Origin: Ahaetulla prasina
Lineage: Eukaryota > Chordata > Lepidosauria > Squamata > Colubridae
Direction of reading: 5' to 3'
NCBI RefSeq assembly: GCF_028640845.1
Contig: NC_080541.1
Coordinates: forward strand, 34,749,935 to 34,813,934
DNA length: 64,000 nt
Both the position numbers and the translations under genes were made by a program. Of this stretch, positions 21,727 through 32,633 are shown in pieces. The notes below the pieces were generated by a model that was not told the DNA's origin, made no database searches, and was given only the letters and a program-made list of their open reading frames with translations. The number at the start of each line of letters is the position of its first letter. The stretch's first letter is position 1.

Positions 21727-21949
21727 CTTCAAAGCACTTTTTTAGGAGAACTTGAATGCCAAACATTGTGCAATATATAGGTGTGTGACACATATCGAGG
21801 CAGAGCTGACATAACAGAACCATTGACCCCAAAGCACCAACACAAAGGCTATAGGAACAAGATCTAGTAAAGAGAAATTGATAAAAAGTATATTTATTAG
21901 AATAAGTTGAAAATCTAGAAGAATGATGCAATAAGGTTAAATTAAAAAC
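21727..21949. other. Intergenic spacer
   Basis: Non-coding DNA between the MITE half and the tandem duplication. Confidence 0.35.
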
Positions 21950-22284
21950 ATTATTGTTTCAAACTAATAAAACAGCAAACATATATATATATATATATAT
22001 ATGTTAGTACTTCTGCCCTTCAAAATGCTACAGATTAAATGAGAGAGATACCACAGAATGTGACAAAAATACTATAGAATAAAAATATTGATTGCAAACA
22101 ATTGCACAATCTCTTTGAACTCTACTCCTTTTATTTATTTATGAGCTGGTGAGTCAAATTGAATCTTCAACCTGACAGAAATATGATCAAGGAATACCAA
22201 ATTTCCTTAAAAGTCTAGGATGGGATGAGTTAAATCCTAGGTTACTGAAAGAAATAATTATTGTTTCAAACTAATAAAACAGCA

Positions 22285-22371
<87 letters not shown>

Positions 22372-22637
22372 GTATATATATATGTTAGTACTTCTGCCCT
22401 TCAAAATGCTACAGATTAAATGAGAGAGATACCACAGAATGTGACAAAAATACTATAGAATAAAAATATTGATTGCAAACAATTGCACAATCTCTTTGAA
22501 TTCTACTCCTTTTATTTATTTATGAGCTGGTGAGTCAAATTGAATCTTCAACCTGACAGAAATATGATCAAGGAATACCAAATTTCCTTAAAAGTCTAGG
22601 ATGGGATGAGTTAAATCCTAGGTTACTGAAAGAAATA
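21950..22637. repeat. Recent tandem duplication, two units
   Basis: Unit 1 (21950-22256, 307 bp) and unit 2 (22257-22637, 381 bp) both start ATTATTGTTTCAAACTAATA and end CTGAAAGAAATA. Outside the TA tract I see one substitution (gaactctac versus gaattctac). The size difference comes from the TA tract, about 11 repeats in unit 1 and close to 100 bp in unit 2. A third partial ATTATTGTTT follows at 22638. Confidence 0.95.
22288..22386 (+). repeat. Expanded (TA)n tract with TATG interruptions
   Basis: About 100 bp of near-pure TA, interrupted by two TG variants near its 3' end. The paralogous tract at 21981-22001 is about 21 bp. Confidence 0.95.
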
Positions 22638-22687
22638 ATTATTGTTTTCTTTGAAGTTTTTAATATTATCTTTTAGATAATATTTCA

Positions 22688-22984
22688 GGGCCGCGGTGTG
22701 GCTCAGGCTGTAAGATAGCCTGTTATTAAACACAGCTGCCTGCAATTACTGCAGGCTCGAGTCCCACCAGGCCCAAGGTTGACTCAGCCTTCCATCCTTT
22801 ATAAGGTAGGTAAAATGAGGACCCAGATTGTTGGGGGGGGGCAATAAGTTGACTTTGTATATAAATATACAAATAAAATGAGACTATTGCCTTACACAAT
22901 GTAAGCCGCCCTGAGTCTTCGGAGAAGGGCGGGATATAAATGTAAATTAAAAAAAGAAAAGAAAAAGAAAAAAGAAAAAAGAAA
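22688..22984 (+). mobile_element. tRNA-derived SINE with L2-like 3' tail
   Basis: Same family as 19741. The head GCCGCGGTGTGGCTCAGGC is followed by a B box GGCTCGAGTCC (22754-22764), the body GACTCAGCCTTCCATCC, and the tail GCCGCCCTGAGTCTTCGG...GGGCGGGATATAAATG. An A-rich tail with GAAAA interruptions closes the element. Confidence 0.88.
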
Positions 22985-25900
22985 ATGTGGAGAATTGGTG
23001 AAGTATTAGGCAATTGGAGAAGGACCTAGGTTGTCCATAATTTCAAAGGGTGATATTAATCTTTTGGTTAATGGGGGGAGATTTGGAGAACCACAAACCA
23101 GTCAATTTACTTGGGAAGATTCTATTTTAGATCACAAAGAAATTGATCTGCTAATGTCATGTTCTTTGGCAGCAGTACAACTGTAAGTGGCATTTATCTA
23201 GATTTGCTTTGGTGATTGAGATGGCTAATAAATTGATTAAATATATCCTTCTCCAAGTACATTTCTCATAGAATTCTCTTTAGCAAGATTTGTTGAAATG
23301 AAAAGGATAGGATAACAGTGATGGAACTATTTTCTAAATTATTCCAGTGTACATCAGGGTGCAAACAATTTATTTCTAATTGTCTTCCTATAATCTGGTG
23401 TGGAGGGCTATTGCACTGATAATGATGAAGTTTTGCAGATGGCTCTTTATATAAAACTCCCCTGAGTGAGTCTTGATTGGTGTGGGATTGGTTTAGGAAC
23501 CACTATTTACAATTAGCATTTGAAAATAATGTGGCAATGATCAGAAGTTAACAAAGATTAACCAGAACAAATTTTATGAGACTAAACATATATCCTATAC
23601 CAAAAGCCGATTGTGAAGTTCTTCATGTAGGCAATTGAAAGGGAAGGTATAGGTGTAGGATGGTGCATACCTGTCTTAGTGACAGTGAAAAGAAAAAAAT
23701 ACAAATCGTTGCATTAACTGAAGCACAGTTTTCAAGTCACAGGGAATGATATCTTATTCAGCCTTGTAAAACCTATCTAGAGTCTTGAAACTAGTTCTGG
23801 ACAACAAGAATTCAAACAAAATAGAACAAATTTGGGTGTGTTGGGAGGGGAGGCAAAAGAGATGATCAGGTGACCAGAAAGTAAAGCCCCATGATGAAAT
23901 ATTAAAGTAGTTGAACATCATAAGCCCTGAGAAGAAAAGGCTGTAGGGGAATAAGACAGCACTCTTCAAATGCCTGATAGAATGTCACAGAGCAAAATGT
24001 CAAGGCTGGTTCTCCATTATCATTAGCACACTGAATGGATTTAAGTTACAAGATGATAGATTCCAATTGAATAGTAAGGGAATAATTCCCAACAGTAAGA
24101 GCAACTCAACAGTTGAACAAGTCCCCAGAGGGTTGCTAGACTCTCCTTCACTAGATGTATTCAGGTGGAAGGTAAGTTGCCATCTGTGGTAGAGGGATGG
24201 CTGGATAACTCTGTAATTTCCAGAATCTTCCAGGCAGTGTGATCATTCTTCAGAGGAACATTGAAAGTTAAAGCCAGAAAACAAGTGGAGGTCCACTGAA
24301 ACGGAGTAGAAGCTAATATTTGAGTAGCCAGTTCTATACACATAATTTGGAAATAAGTCCCCTGAGATCACAGAAAATATATTTATGGCCAGAAAATTAA
24401 AAAAAAAATATTTGGTATTCACAGAGAATAAATGTGTAGCTCACAGTAATTTTGGATGAAAAAGTATCTAGAGTTTTGCCTGCACTTGGGCCTCAACAAT
24501 TGTGTGTTTATTGCTTTACATTCTGCTGAACTGGGGGTTTACAGCTTCCTAGCAATAACTACAGAGTGAAAGTTAAGAGATGATCTGCACTTCCAATTAG
24601 AACATTACATCAGAAAATTTATATACCTCGGTGTAGAATTGTAAAAGGATCAGTTGGCTTAGAATGTCTGTTTCTGCCATTTTTGAGAAGATGGAACAGG
24701 GCATGTCTGTAATTACTTAAGCAAGGGATAAATCAATGATTTATGTTAATGGCCCTTGAGGAGTTTTCCTGGGCATGTGAACTGTGTTTTATTCTCACAT
24801 CTTACAGGGAGTCCAAACAGAGATGGTGATTGGTCTCTGATGATATCTGAAACCTTTACTGATGTATCTGTAGGCATGTAAGTAACATAACATAAAAATG
24901 CAGTGGCTCTTGATTACAGTATATATCATTTGTATGTGCAAAAGAAGGAGGTAATTGCATAGTCATTACTGCTATCTTGGTTTGTTTGTTTTTACCTGCC
25001 TGTAGATGCTCCTATCCTATCTCTATATGAAATGCAAGAAGTTCATGTTCATCTAGAAGAATTGCAATGTAGTATTTTCTGGATTTTTAATGCAAAATCA
25101 ATGAGTACTTTATGAGAAAAGCAAGAATTTATCTGCCTACTTTGTGCATTGCTGAAAGGAGAAATGACTGGAGAAATCCTGATTCACTTCCTCACTTAAC
25201 TGTGGAACTTTCTGGTTTTCAAATCAATCTACCTCATTAGATTGTTGTTGAGAAGCTAAAATAAGAGGAAATCTCATATGTACTGCTTGAGGTCTCACAG
25301 AGCAGGGAGGATATTAATATATCATCTGCCTGTAGGAAATAGATGTCACATTCCTTTTACATTTCCAGTATCGTACATTCCTTCACATTCTTTTACCTTT
25401 TCTACATGTGTTTCCTTTCCTTCAGGGAACAGTTTCTAAGGCTTTTGCTTTAAAGTAGCTGTATGCCTTCCCCCCATGCCCAAGACAGTTGCATTCAATC
25501 AAGTGTTGTGCCAAATTTTGGGGAGGAAATCTTTTCTTTTGGATGTGGCAAAAATCTTGTTTTCCTCCCCCCCCCCCATTTTTTTCCCTTTTCCTTTTCT
25601 TTTCGGGGAACCTGAAAGCCCTGTATGAAATATTTTCTTTGGGGTGGGGTATTCTCATTTAGAAATTTAGGAGAATTATCTGAATAACAATGCAAAAGGC
25701 ATCACGTGCAAAACAGAAGAGTAAGGCTTCCTATCAATGTTTAAAAATTAAAACCTGCATATTTCCCCTCCCCACTCTCCTGTCTCTTCCTCCTTAATTA
25801 TCTATCTTGGCATCAGTATATAGAGTGCTTTAATATAGTTTTCAGAGCCCAGAATAACAGCCCACAAGTACACTGCTACAACAGTAAGAATCGAACTGCC

Positions 25901-26640
25901 CGATTTTTGGCACAGTTGACAGGTAAGCTGGCAAGCCACCTTCTGTTGCTTTTGGATTGACGTTTCCCACATGAGCATTTTAGATGCCCCTTGTAATTTT
26001 ATTTCATACAGTTCCTTTTCTTTTGTATTTATTTCTTACTAAACAATTATTATATATTGTTCAATAGTTTTTGTTTTCCCATAAATTAACCTTAGCCAAG
26101 GAGACTCTGAAGAAAATATTTGTTGGGAAAATCTCATAATAGAATGTATGCATTACATTTTGGTGACATCTCTAGATCTTGTTAATGAAGGCTGGGCAAG
26201 AGTTCTGTGCCTAAAGATTTGGAAAATGGCTATCACCTCCTGGATCAGATGAACTCAGAGTCTGATATTGAGCTTGGCAGCTTCCTGCAAAAGCTTAGAC
26301 TGGTGCTTCTGGTAAACTAAGGGTTATAGAAAGCTATGGTCATCGATAAAAGTAATGTCCCTCTGGCCATATTCATCTCCTGATAACTATACAGTAACAC
26401 ATCCATAAAGTTTTCTTTACAACAGCAGAGTCATTTGCCATTGCCTTCTTCAGAGATATTTTAACCTGTTCACAATGATGTGAAGTCGCAGCTGCCAGTT
26501 CTTTAGTTTGTGTTGGCCTTCATATGCATCAAGTTCTTGTCAAGCACCTAACATGACATCATGTCTTGGCATAGTATATGTGTGGATCCAAGCAGTGTGG
26601 CCTTTTGCAATTAACAGATGGAAATCTTGTTAAAACACAG
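22985..26640. other. Long intergenic stretch, no gene recognised
   Basis: No protein family, SINE or LINE body could be supported. There is a C-rich homopolymer near 25566-25577. Short minus-strand frames at 23754-23969, 24161-24343 and 25422-25695 have no recognisable motifs. 26160-26640 may be extra 3' sequence of the LINE remnant that follows, but this is not shown. Confidence 0.4.
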
Positions 26641-26669
26641 ATTTGCTAAGTACCATCAAAGATTATCAT

Positions 26670-27280
26670 GGGATGACGACGACGATGATGATGATGATGA
26701 TTGGTTGCACAGTCAGACAGATGGTTAGACTAAATTTGGCATTTTTATCCACCTATCAAGCCCTCCCCAAGGATGGGTATAGGTGGATGTTGTTGCTTGA
26801 TGGTGTTAAAGGTATCATCACAGATATAAGCTGTTCCAAGTAAAAAAACTGCCTTTTGCAATTGACTGGGTGATGTTGTCAATGCCAATGGTGTTTAAAT
26901 GGTGCTCCAGATATTTGTGGATTGTATCCAAAGACCTATTACTATTGGTACAGCCTGTGCTTTCTTTTGTTATGATCATTCTGCTTCTATTTGCAGAATA
27001 TCTTTGTATTTGTGATTTTCTCCAGTTCTTTCTTTTCTCTTATGGTCTCTCCAGATACTGCAAAGTCCACTATCCAGAGTTTTTTGTCTTTCTTATCAAC
27101 AATTGTTAAATCTGGGGTGCAGATGCTTGTCTGTTTGAGTTCTAAAGTCCCAGAGCACTTTAGCGTCTTCATTTTCTATTACTTTGTATGTATTACTTTG
27201 TCTACTTTGTGGTCCCACAATTCTTCCTTGCAGTCTGTGCTGCTTCCCATTAAAAGACATCATACAGTAGGTTTATAGTC
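26670..27280 (-). mobile_element. LINE C-terminal remnant with restriction-like endonuclease signature
   Basis: On the minus strand one frame reads VLWDFRTQTDKHL, and a neighbouring frame reads TPDLTIVDKKDKKLWIVDFAV, then REKKELEKITN. The PD-x(12-13)-D arrangement resembles the restriction-like endonuclease of R2/R4/Dong-type LINEs. Downstream, PLQLQKAVFLLGT-like residues are broken by frameshifts. The plus strand shows a GACGAC/GATGAT run at 26675-26701, so on the coding strand the element ends in an ATC-type simple repeat, as expected for a LINE tail. Clade assignment is tentative. Confidence 0.55.
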
Positions 27281-27525
27281 AAATCAATCTGCTTTGACTG
27301 TAAAAAGTAATTTTTGAAATAGTAGACAGGAAATGTACATGGCTACAACGTAGGGCCATGCTGGCTGAAAAGCTGGTAATTTGTAGACTCAGAACATCTG
27401 GAAAGCACTTAGTGCTGTCTTTGAATTATCTTTGATGTGTATTAATTCATGAGAAAATAATCATATTCAAGAAGACCAGAATGTCTGTTTCACATCTGGT
27501 TGATCCAATTAAGGTTACTCTATGC
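27281..27525. other. Intergenic, nothing recognised
   Basis: Short spacer between the LINE remnant and the hAT MITE. Confidence 0.35.
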
Positions 27526-27658
27526 CACTGGTGTCAAACTCGATCACGTCAGATGACGTATTGTGACTATCACAACATTTTTTGCCTTTGCGGACCCAGG
27601 GTGGGCGCGGCCTGTGCATGAAGCATCCAGCCCCCAGGCCGCCAGTTTGATACCCCTG
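27526..27658 (+). mobile_element. hAT-like MITE (CAGGGGTGTCAAACTC family)
   Basis: Termini are CACTGGTGTCAAACTCGATC and GCCAGTTTGATACCCCTG, with an exact 8-bp target duplication ctctatgc (27518-27525, 27659-27666). It is 133 bp and non-coding. Confidence 0.93.
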
Positions 27659-28165
27659 CTCTATGCCATCTCATACAGCCATCATATGAATATATGTGTT
27701 CCTAGTGATAGGAGTTATTTGCAGACTGGAAGCATGTGGACCATATTCACCTTAAACATTGATGCTACCATTACATATATCCCTCCTTTCCCTCTGCCCT
27801 AAAATCTATAAAATGTAGATGCCCTCCTCAAAGTCACTCACACCTCAGTCACCATGCAATGGATGGATGAGAAGATGATTCTTCACTGATAACAGGTAAT
27901 CCCAGACAAAGTTCTGGGTTAATTTGCTGTACAATTGAGAAAGAGCCAGTAAATGTTGACTCCAGCTTTTGGAAGATCATATGGAAAACAAAAAAATACC
28001 TGAAAACCACACCAATCTCCCATAATAATTTTAACATCGTTTTACCTGAATATCTCTACAGTTTGCTATAAGCAACCTTTGCAATATCTATTCTTCCTTA
28101 AAGAGGTGTTTGGCAACCTGACTACTGCAAGAATGCAAACTTGAAGAAATGTAGGTACAAGAATT

Positions 28166-28757
28166 GTAGAGCAGGCCTCCTGGATGACTCGGAGAGTGAG
28201 GGGGAGGAGCCGACTCGGAGAGTGAGGGGGAGGAGCCGACAAGGCCTCCCCCTCCAGGGCCCTCCTTTCTGGCAATGCCTCAGGTGCCAGCTGAAGGCCA
28301 GGAAGAAGGCGTGTCGGAGCCCCCACCAACAGAGGGCGAGGAGGATCAATCCTAGATTGATCCCAGATAGCGTCGGTGAGAGAGGCGTGCGCAGCAAAGG
28401 AAGAGGTGTGGCAGGCCCAGAGAGTGCTGAGTCACTGAGCCACACCCCACAGGGGATAAAAGCAGATGGAGTTGCTCCCTAGCCCCTGTGACGGACAAAA
28501 ACTGCATCGTGTGAGCTTCAGACAGTTTTTGGATTTAAGGCTTGGATTTTTGTGAGTAACTCTTGACCATTCTTTAGACTCCTGGTTGCCCCGGCAATGA
28601 ACTGCAAACACGCTGTCTCCTGATAAGAAACTTGGCAGGCACTTGGAGAGTAGCTGCCAGAACTTTCCTTTGCCAAAGGAAACCAGGTCAACTTGTAAAT
28701 AAATTGCTGGCAGATGTCCTTCGGCGCGTGTGTTTTCTTAGGTGGGGGGACAGAACA
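28166..28757 (+). mobile_element. LTR-like insertion inside gypsy integrase
   Basis: Plus-strand LTR features: start TGTAGAGCAGGCCTCCTGG, TATA-like GGGATAAAAGCAG (28454-28466), and polyadenylation signal AATAAA (28698-28703) followed by a GT-rich tail. An acidic open frame (DDSESEGEEP) at its start resembles the one in the U3 of the LTR at 9620-10235. A 26-bp unit starting GACTCGGAGAGTGAGGGGG is duplicated in tandem (about 28187-28238). Orientation is opposite to the surrounding gypsy. The exact ends are uncertain because a MITE abuts the 3' end. Confidence 0.55.
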
Positions 28758-28758
28758 G

Positions 28759-28892
28759 CAGGGCTGTCAAACTCACAGCCTGCAGGCCGAATGCATCACA
28801 CACTGGTCACACCCACCTCCGGTTTAGTGAAGGGGAAAAGGTCATGATATGTCACATGATGACAACGTAACATTGTGAGTTTGACACCCGTG
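28759..28892 (+). mobile_element. hAT-like MITE (CAGGGGTGTCAAACTC family)
   Basis: Inverted termini are CAGGGCTGTCAAACTCAC and GTGAGTTTGACACCCGTG, 134 bp. The adjacent 8-mers do not match each other (cagaacag, ttgtagag). However, ttgtagag at 28893-28900 is repeated exactly at 28164-28171, on the far side of the LTR-like block. Confidence 0.8.
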
Positions 28893-29186
28893 TTGTAGAG
28901 AAAGAAAATACAGGTGTAGTCAGAGGTCAACTGAAAAGGAGACATACTGATAAAGGAATGCACTGAGTTGTTGTAGACAAATTCTGTAAGAATCAACTAT
29001 TCAGTCCAAATATCTTTTTAATAAGAGACTTGATATTATAGCTATTGCTCCAGAATTTGATTCAAACATTCAGTTTGACTGCTAGATACTGGGCGTTGAC
29101 AAGACAACAGATAGAAGATGCCCTTCCAAAATGTGGATGTAAATTGAGATCAGGGATCACATAATTAACTGGGTCTCTCTATCTAA

Positions 29187-29549
29187 GGGACACGGTGGCT
29201 CAGGGGCTAGGACGTTGAGCTTGTTGATCAAAAGGTCGGCAGCTCAGCGGTTCGAATCCCTAGTGCTGCTGTGTAACAGGGTGAGCTCCCGTTACTTGTC
29301 CCAGCTTCTGCCAACCTAGCAGTTTCGAAAGCACGTAAAAATGCAAGTAGAAAAAATAAGGACCACCTCTGGTGGGAAGGTAACAGCATTCCGTGTGCCT
29401 TTGGTATTGAGTCATGCCAGCCACATGACCATGGAGACGTCTTCGGACAGTGCTGGCTCTTCGGCTTTGAAATGGAGATGAGCACCGCCCCCTAGAGTCG
29501 GCAACGACTAGCATGTATGTGTGAGAGGAACCTTTACCTTTACCTTTTA
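29187..29549 (+). mobile_element. Full-length tRNA-derived SINE with (ACCTTT) tail
   Basis: The pol III promoter is visible: A-box region GTGGCTCAGGGGCTAGGACG and B box GGTTCGAATCC (29249-29259). The body includes CAGCTTCTGCCAACCTAGC and GCCACATGACCATGGAGAC. It ends AACCTTTACCTTTACCTTTT. The flanking 10-mer ctctatctaa (29177-29186, 29550-29559) is an exact target-site duplication of LINE-mediated type. It is inserted in the gypsy remnant between the RT start and integrase. Confidence 0.93.
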
Positions 29550-30283
29550 CTCTATCTAAATGCTCTTTCCTGAGATGATGGGATGCCCTTACAAGGGATG
29601 AAATATTCTCTCTTTGTAAACAAATCGCTAGCTATCAGAATGTTAGTAGCTTCAAGTTGATGGTGTAGTGTTATATTTAATAGGGAGGAAATACAATTGC
29701 TTTTTACTCTCCTATAACTGCAAAGTCCAAGAATTTTTCTGGCAAGGTAGAAGAATCAGCGTGTGGAATGGGTCTAAGGGGAGGGAGAAGAGTGAAAAGC
29801 TTTCAGTCAGTTTTGTTGACATTTTGGTGATAGAAAAGAATTATTCCTTGCTCCCAGTGCACATCTGGATTATATAATTGTAGCCAATCAGTAGCACAGT
29901 GGGATCCTGTAAGAAAGCAGTGACATAGAGTGACAAGAATTCCAGGTGATCTGCCTGTCTATTGTTTCCATGAGCACTGGCCTTTTCTAGCGTCTGAATG
30001 GATAAACTAAAAAGTCTTGTACTGTGATCTCATCTATGAAATTGGCTGTTGTACTCAAGTCTATAAGAGCTGATAGGTGTATCTTCCAGCCTGAGTCTAA
30101 ACAAAGAGTAACACGAATAATAAAATGTACTTGCCTGCTGACAGCTATCCAAGCTCTCTTTAATTGTCTCAGACCTCTTCTGTGAAACTACTGGGAGTGC
30201 AATTGTGAAGTTTCCTGAATCCATAGCCTAGAAGCAAGTGGGCACTTTCTTGCTACATGGGCTGTAAATTCACAGGTGTAGCC

Positions 30284-30420
30284 CAGTGGTGGGATTCAGC
30301 CAGTTCGCACCACTTCAGGAGAACCAGTTGTTAATTTTCTGAGCAGTTTGGCAAACTGGTTGTTGGAAGAAATCATTAGGGCAGAGAACCGGTTGTTAAA
30401 TTACTTGAATCCCACCACTG
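30284..30420. mobile_element. hAT-like MITE (CAGTGGTGGGATTCA family)
   Basis: 137 bp with inverted termini CAGTGGTGGGATTCAGCC and TTGAATCCCACCACTG. The exact 8-bp duplication is gtgtagcc (30276-30283, 30421-30428). Subterminal AGAACCGGTTGTTAAAT is shared with the copies at 43719, 45060 and 56080. It is inserted in gypsy gag. Confidence 0.96.
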
Positions 30421-30806
30421 GTGTAGCCTTTATATTGATGAGTCAGAGGCTTGAATGTACTGTGCAAAACCTGGTTAGATGTCTGACAGCTCTATAGTAA
30501 AAGCAAAAAAATGAAATATTTTGTTCATGTTTCTCTCCTGGGGACAGAGATATCGTTACTTCTCCAATTTGTATGGCTTCTTTGGCATTGCTGGATTTTG
30601 AAGAGGCCACTGGGAAGTGGGATTATGGGTAAAGAAAGGGTTTAAAGCCCATCATCAAGTCAGTCTTTTCATGTCTTGATTTCTTCCAAATGATCAGTTA
30701 TCAGCATATGACATTGGAACAGCTCTTCCAAATCATTTAAAGTGCCTTCGCTCCCTAATTCATTGTTCAACTCATCAGCAAGTCCTTTTCACAACTGAAT
30801 CAGAAC

Positions 30807-31307
30807 CAGGGGTGAAATGCTCCCAGTTCAGACCAGATCAACTGATCCGGTAGCAATGGCGGCGAGTGGTTCAGAGAACTGGTAGCAAAAAGCCCACCCA
30901 ATCGCCTGCTTGCCCGCTTGCCCCTTCTTTCCGGCTCGCTTGCTTTCCTGCCCAAATGGTAGGAATAGGTTGTAAAAAAATGCTTTTAAAAGGTAAAAAA
31001 AAAGGCTCTGACGATCACAGCTGAGCCGCGCGATTGTCAGAGCCTTTTTTTTTATTTTTAAAAGCATTTTTACTACCTATTTACCTGAATAGGTAGTAAA
31101 AAATGCTTTAAAAATGTTTTTAAAAGGCTCCGATGATCGCGCACCACAGCTGACCCCCCCCGCACGCGCTGTTCTACTTACCTTCCTTCCCATGCCTTCT
31201 TTTGGTGTGCACTGCGTGTGCGTGCACACTTCGCATTTGGTACATGGCGCATACTGCGCATGCGCAGCCACCGAACTGGTAGTAAACCGGTTCAGATTTC
31301 ACCACTG
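30807..31307 (+). mobile_element. hAT-like element (CAGGGGTGAAAT family) with inner palindrome
   Basis: 501 bp, termini CAGGGGTGAAATGC and GATTTCACCACTG, with an exact 8-bp duplication atcagaac (30799-30806, 31308-31315). The interior (about 30960-31080) is a long inverted repeat with arms AAGGCTCTGACGATC and GATTGTCAGAGCCTT. A third, direct copy of one arm follows (31090-31140). It is GC-rich and non-coding. Its insertion splits gypsy gag. Confidence 0.94.
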
Positions 31308-31529
31308 ATCAGAACCAAATAATTTTGCGTTGCTGCCAATGATGTATATCACCCATTTGGCTATCCCTTCTTTCAGCAAACTCAGCACAAAAGTCACCTG
31401 GGGCAATCTATAGGAAATTTCATTGTCCAACCCATCTTAAATAATTCACACTGAGTTGTGAAGGTCAGGAATTAATCCTGATCTCCTCTCAACTTCTCTG
31501 GAAAACTCTCTTGAGAGCAGAGAGAAATA

Positions 31530-31955
31530 CAGGTAGTCCTCAAGTTACTACTGTAATTGACCCTAGAGTTGTAAGTTGTGGTGGTCATTAAATGAGTCAC
31601 CATATCACTGTGCCTGAGTTTATAATCTTTTTTGTGGCCAGTTTTGTGGCAGTTCAAGTAAACAACATGGTCATTAAGCAAAACATGCTTTCTTCAAAGG
31701 CCGATTTTTGTCAGAAACTGGAAGTAAATGATGGAAACTGGCAGCAAATACTAAAATTTCCAATCACGTGACTGCAGGATGCTGCAAATGGCTATAAATG
31801 TGAGTTGGTTGCCAAGCAATGCATGACTACAGGAAAGGGAGGGAGGAAGGATGTGATCATTACAACTCCAGAACTGGGTTGTAAGCAGCTCTGGAGAGAT
31901 CAATCATAGCATCAAATAACCACTAATTTTCTGGTCATTAAGTGAGGACTACCTA
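31530..31955 (+). mobile_element. Tigger-like (Tc1/mariner) element, copy A
   Basis: Termini are CAGGTAGTCCTCAAGTTAC and TTAAGTGAGGACTACCT, flanked by TA on both sides (31528-31529, 31956-31957). The body repeats GTCATTAA and CACGTGACTGCAGGATGCTG motifs. It has no transposase frame. It lies within the gag region of the gypsy remnant. Confidence 0.85.
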
Positions 31956-32183
31956 TATCAGTGGGGCCGCAGGCTGTTGCACTGTTGTTGGTTGAGATAG
32001 ACTTTGTGCTAAATGCTGCATTAGTTGCATCATCAACCAACATCAATGCACCTGTTGTTGCTGCAATAAAGCTGCATCAAGGTGTTCTGCAGACGGCAGT
32101 GCATCCTACAAGTCAAATGCCATCTCTAAAAACAAGGGTAAAATTCTCTGCCTATCTTAAAAGACCATATGAGACTCATAGTA

Positions 32184-32580
32184 CAGGTAGTCCTTGACTT
32201 ACAACCGCAGTTGGGACCAGAATTTCCATTACTGAGCAAAGCATTAATTAAGTGAGTTGCATCCAATTTTATGACTTTTTTGCCATGATTGTTAAGCGAA
32301 TCACTGCCGTCCAGTGAATCATGTAGTTCTTAAGTGGATCCCACTTCCCCAATTCATCGGAAGCTGACTGGGAAGGCTGCAGATTGTGATCACATAACCT
32401 TCAGATGCTGCAACTGTCATAAATGCATGTTGGTTGTCAAGCACCCAAATTTTAATCACTTGACTGTGGGATGCTGCAATAATCGTTATGACTGGTCGTA
32501 AGTCACTTTTTTCAATGCCATTGTAACTTTAAGAATCACTAAATGAATGGTTGTAAGTCATGTACGTTGAGGACTACCTG
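32184..32580 (+). mobile_element. Tigger-like (Tc1/mariner) element, copy B
   Basis: Termini are CAGGTAGTCCTTGACTTACA and TGAGGACTACCTG. It is preceded by TA (32182-32183) and followed by TG, a likely mutated TA. The interior parallels copy A with GTTGTCAAGCACCCAAATTT and GTTGTAAGTCA. Confidence 0.85.
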
Positions 32581-32633
32581 TGTTGATTCTATCTTATCCA
32601 GTTCAGGAAACAACCACTAGAAGAATAGAACTA

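Larger units (their letters stand above)
27850..32180 (-). mobile_element. Decayed Ty3/gypsy retrotransposon, heavily interrupted
   Basis: Read on the minus strand, the parts come in canonical order. A Gln-rich gag start is possible (32180-31960). Gag VTFVLSLLKEGIAKW follows (31400-31350), then a gag tail with LFQCHMLITDHLEE (30790-30680). Protease ALIDLSTTANFIDE lies at 30070-30028 and WLQLYNPDVHWEQG at 29893-29850. An RT-start motif LPEKFLDFA lies at 29749-29720. Integrase QTECLNQILEQ and FVYNNSVHSFISMSPFQ lie at 29075-28935, and an integrase C-terminal KLESTFTGSFSIVQQINPE at 27975-27915. Stops and frameshifts are frequent and most of RT/RNase H is gone. Its own LTRs were not found. Confidence 0.8.

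Noticed and set aside
22288..22386. TA tract as a promoter or origin
   Set aside because: It is a simple dinucleotide expansion with a shorter paralogue next to it; no other promoter feature is present.
29187..29260. Possible tRNA gene (A and B boxes)
   Set aside because: The tRNA-like head continues into a SINE body with a 10-bp target duplication and cannot fold as a full tRNA.
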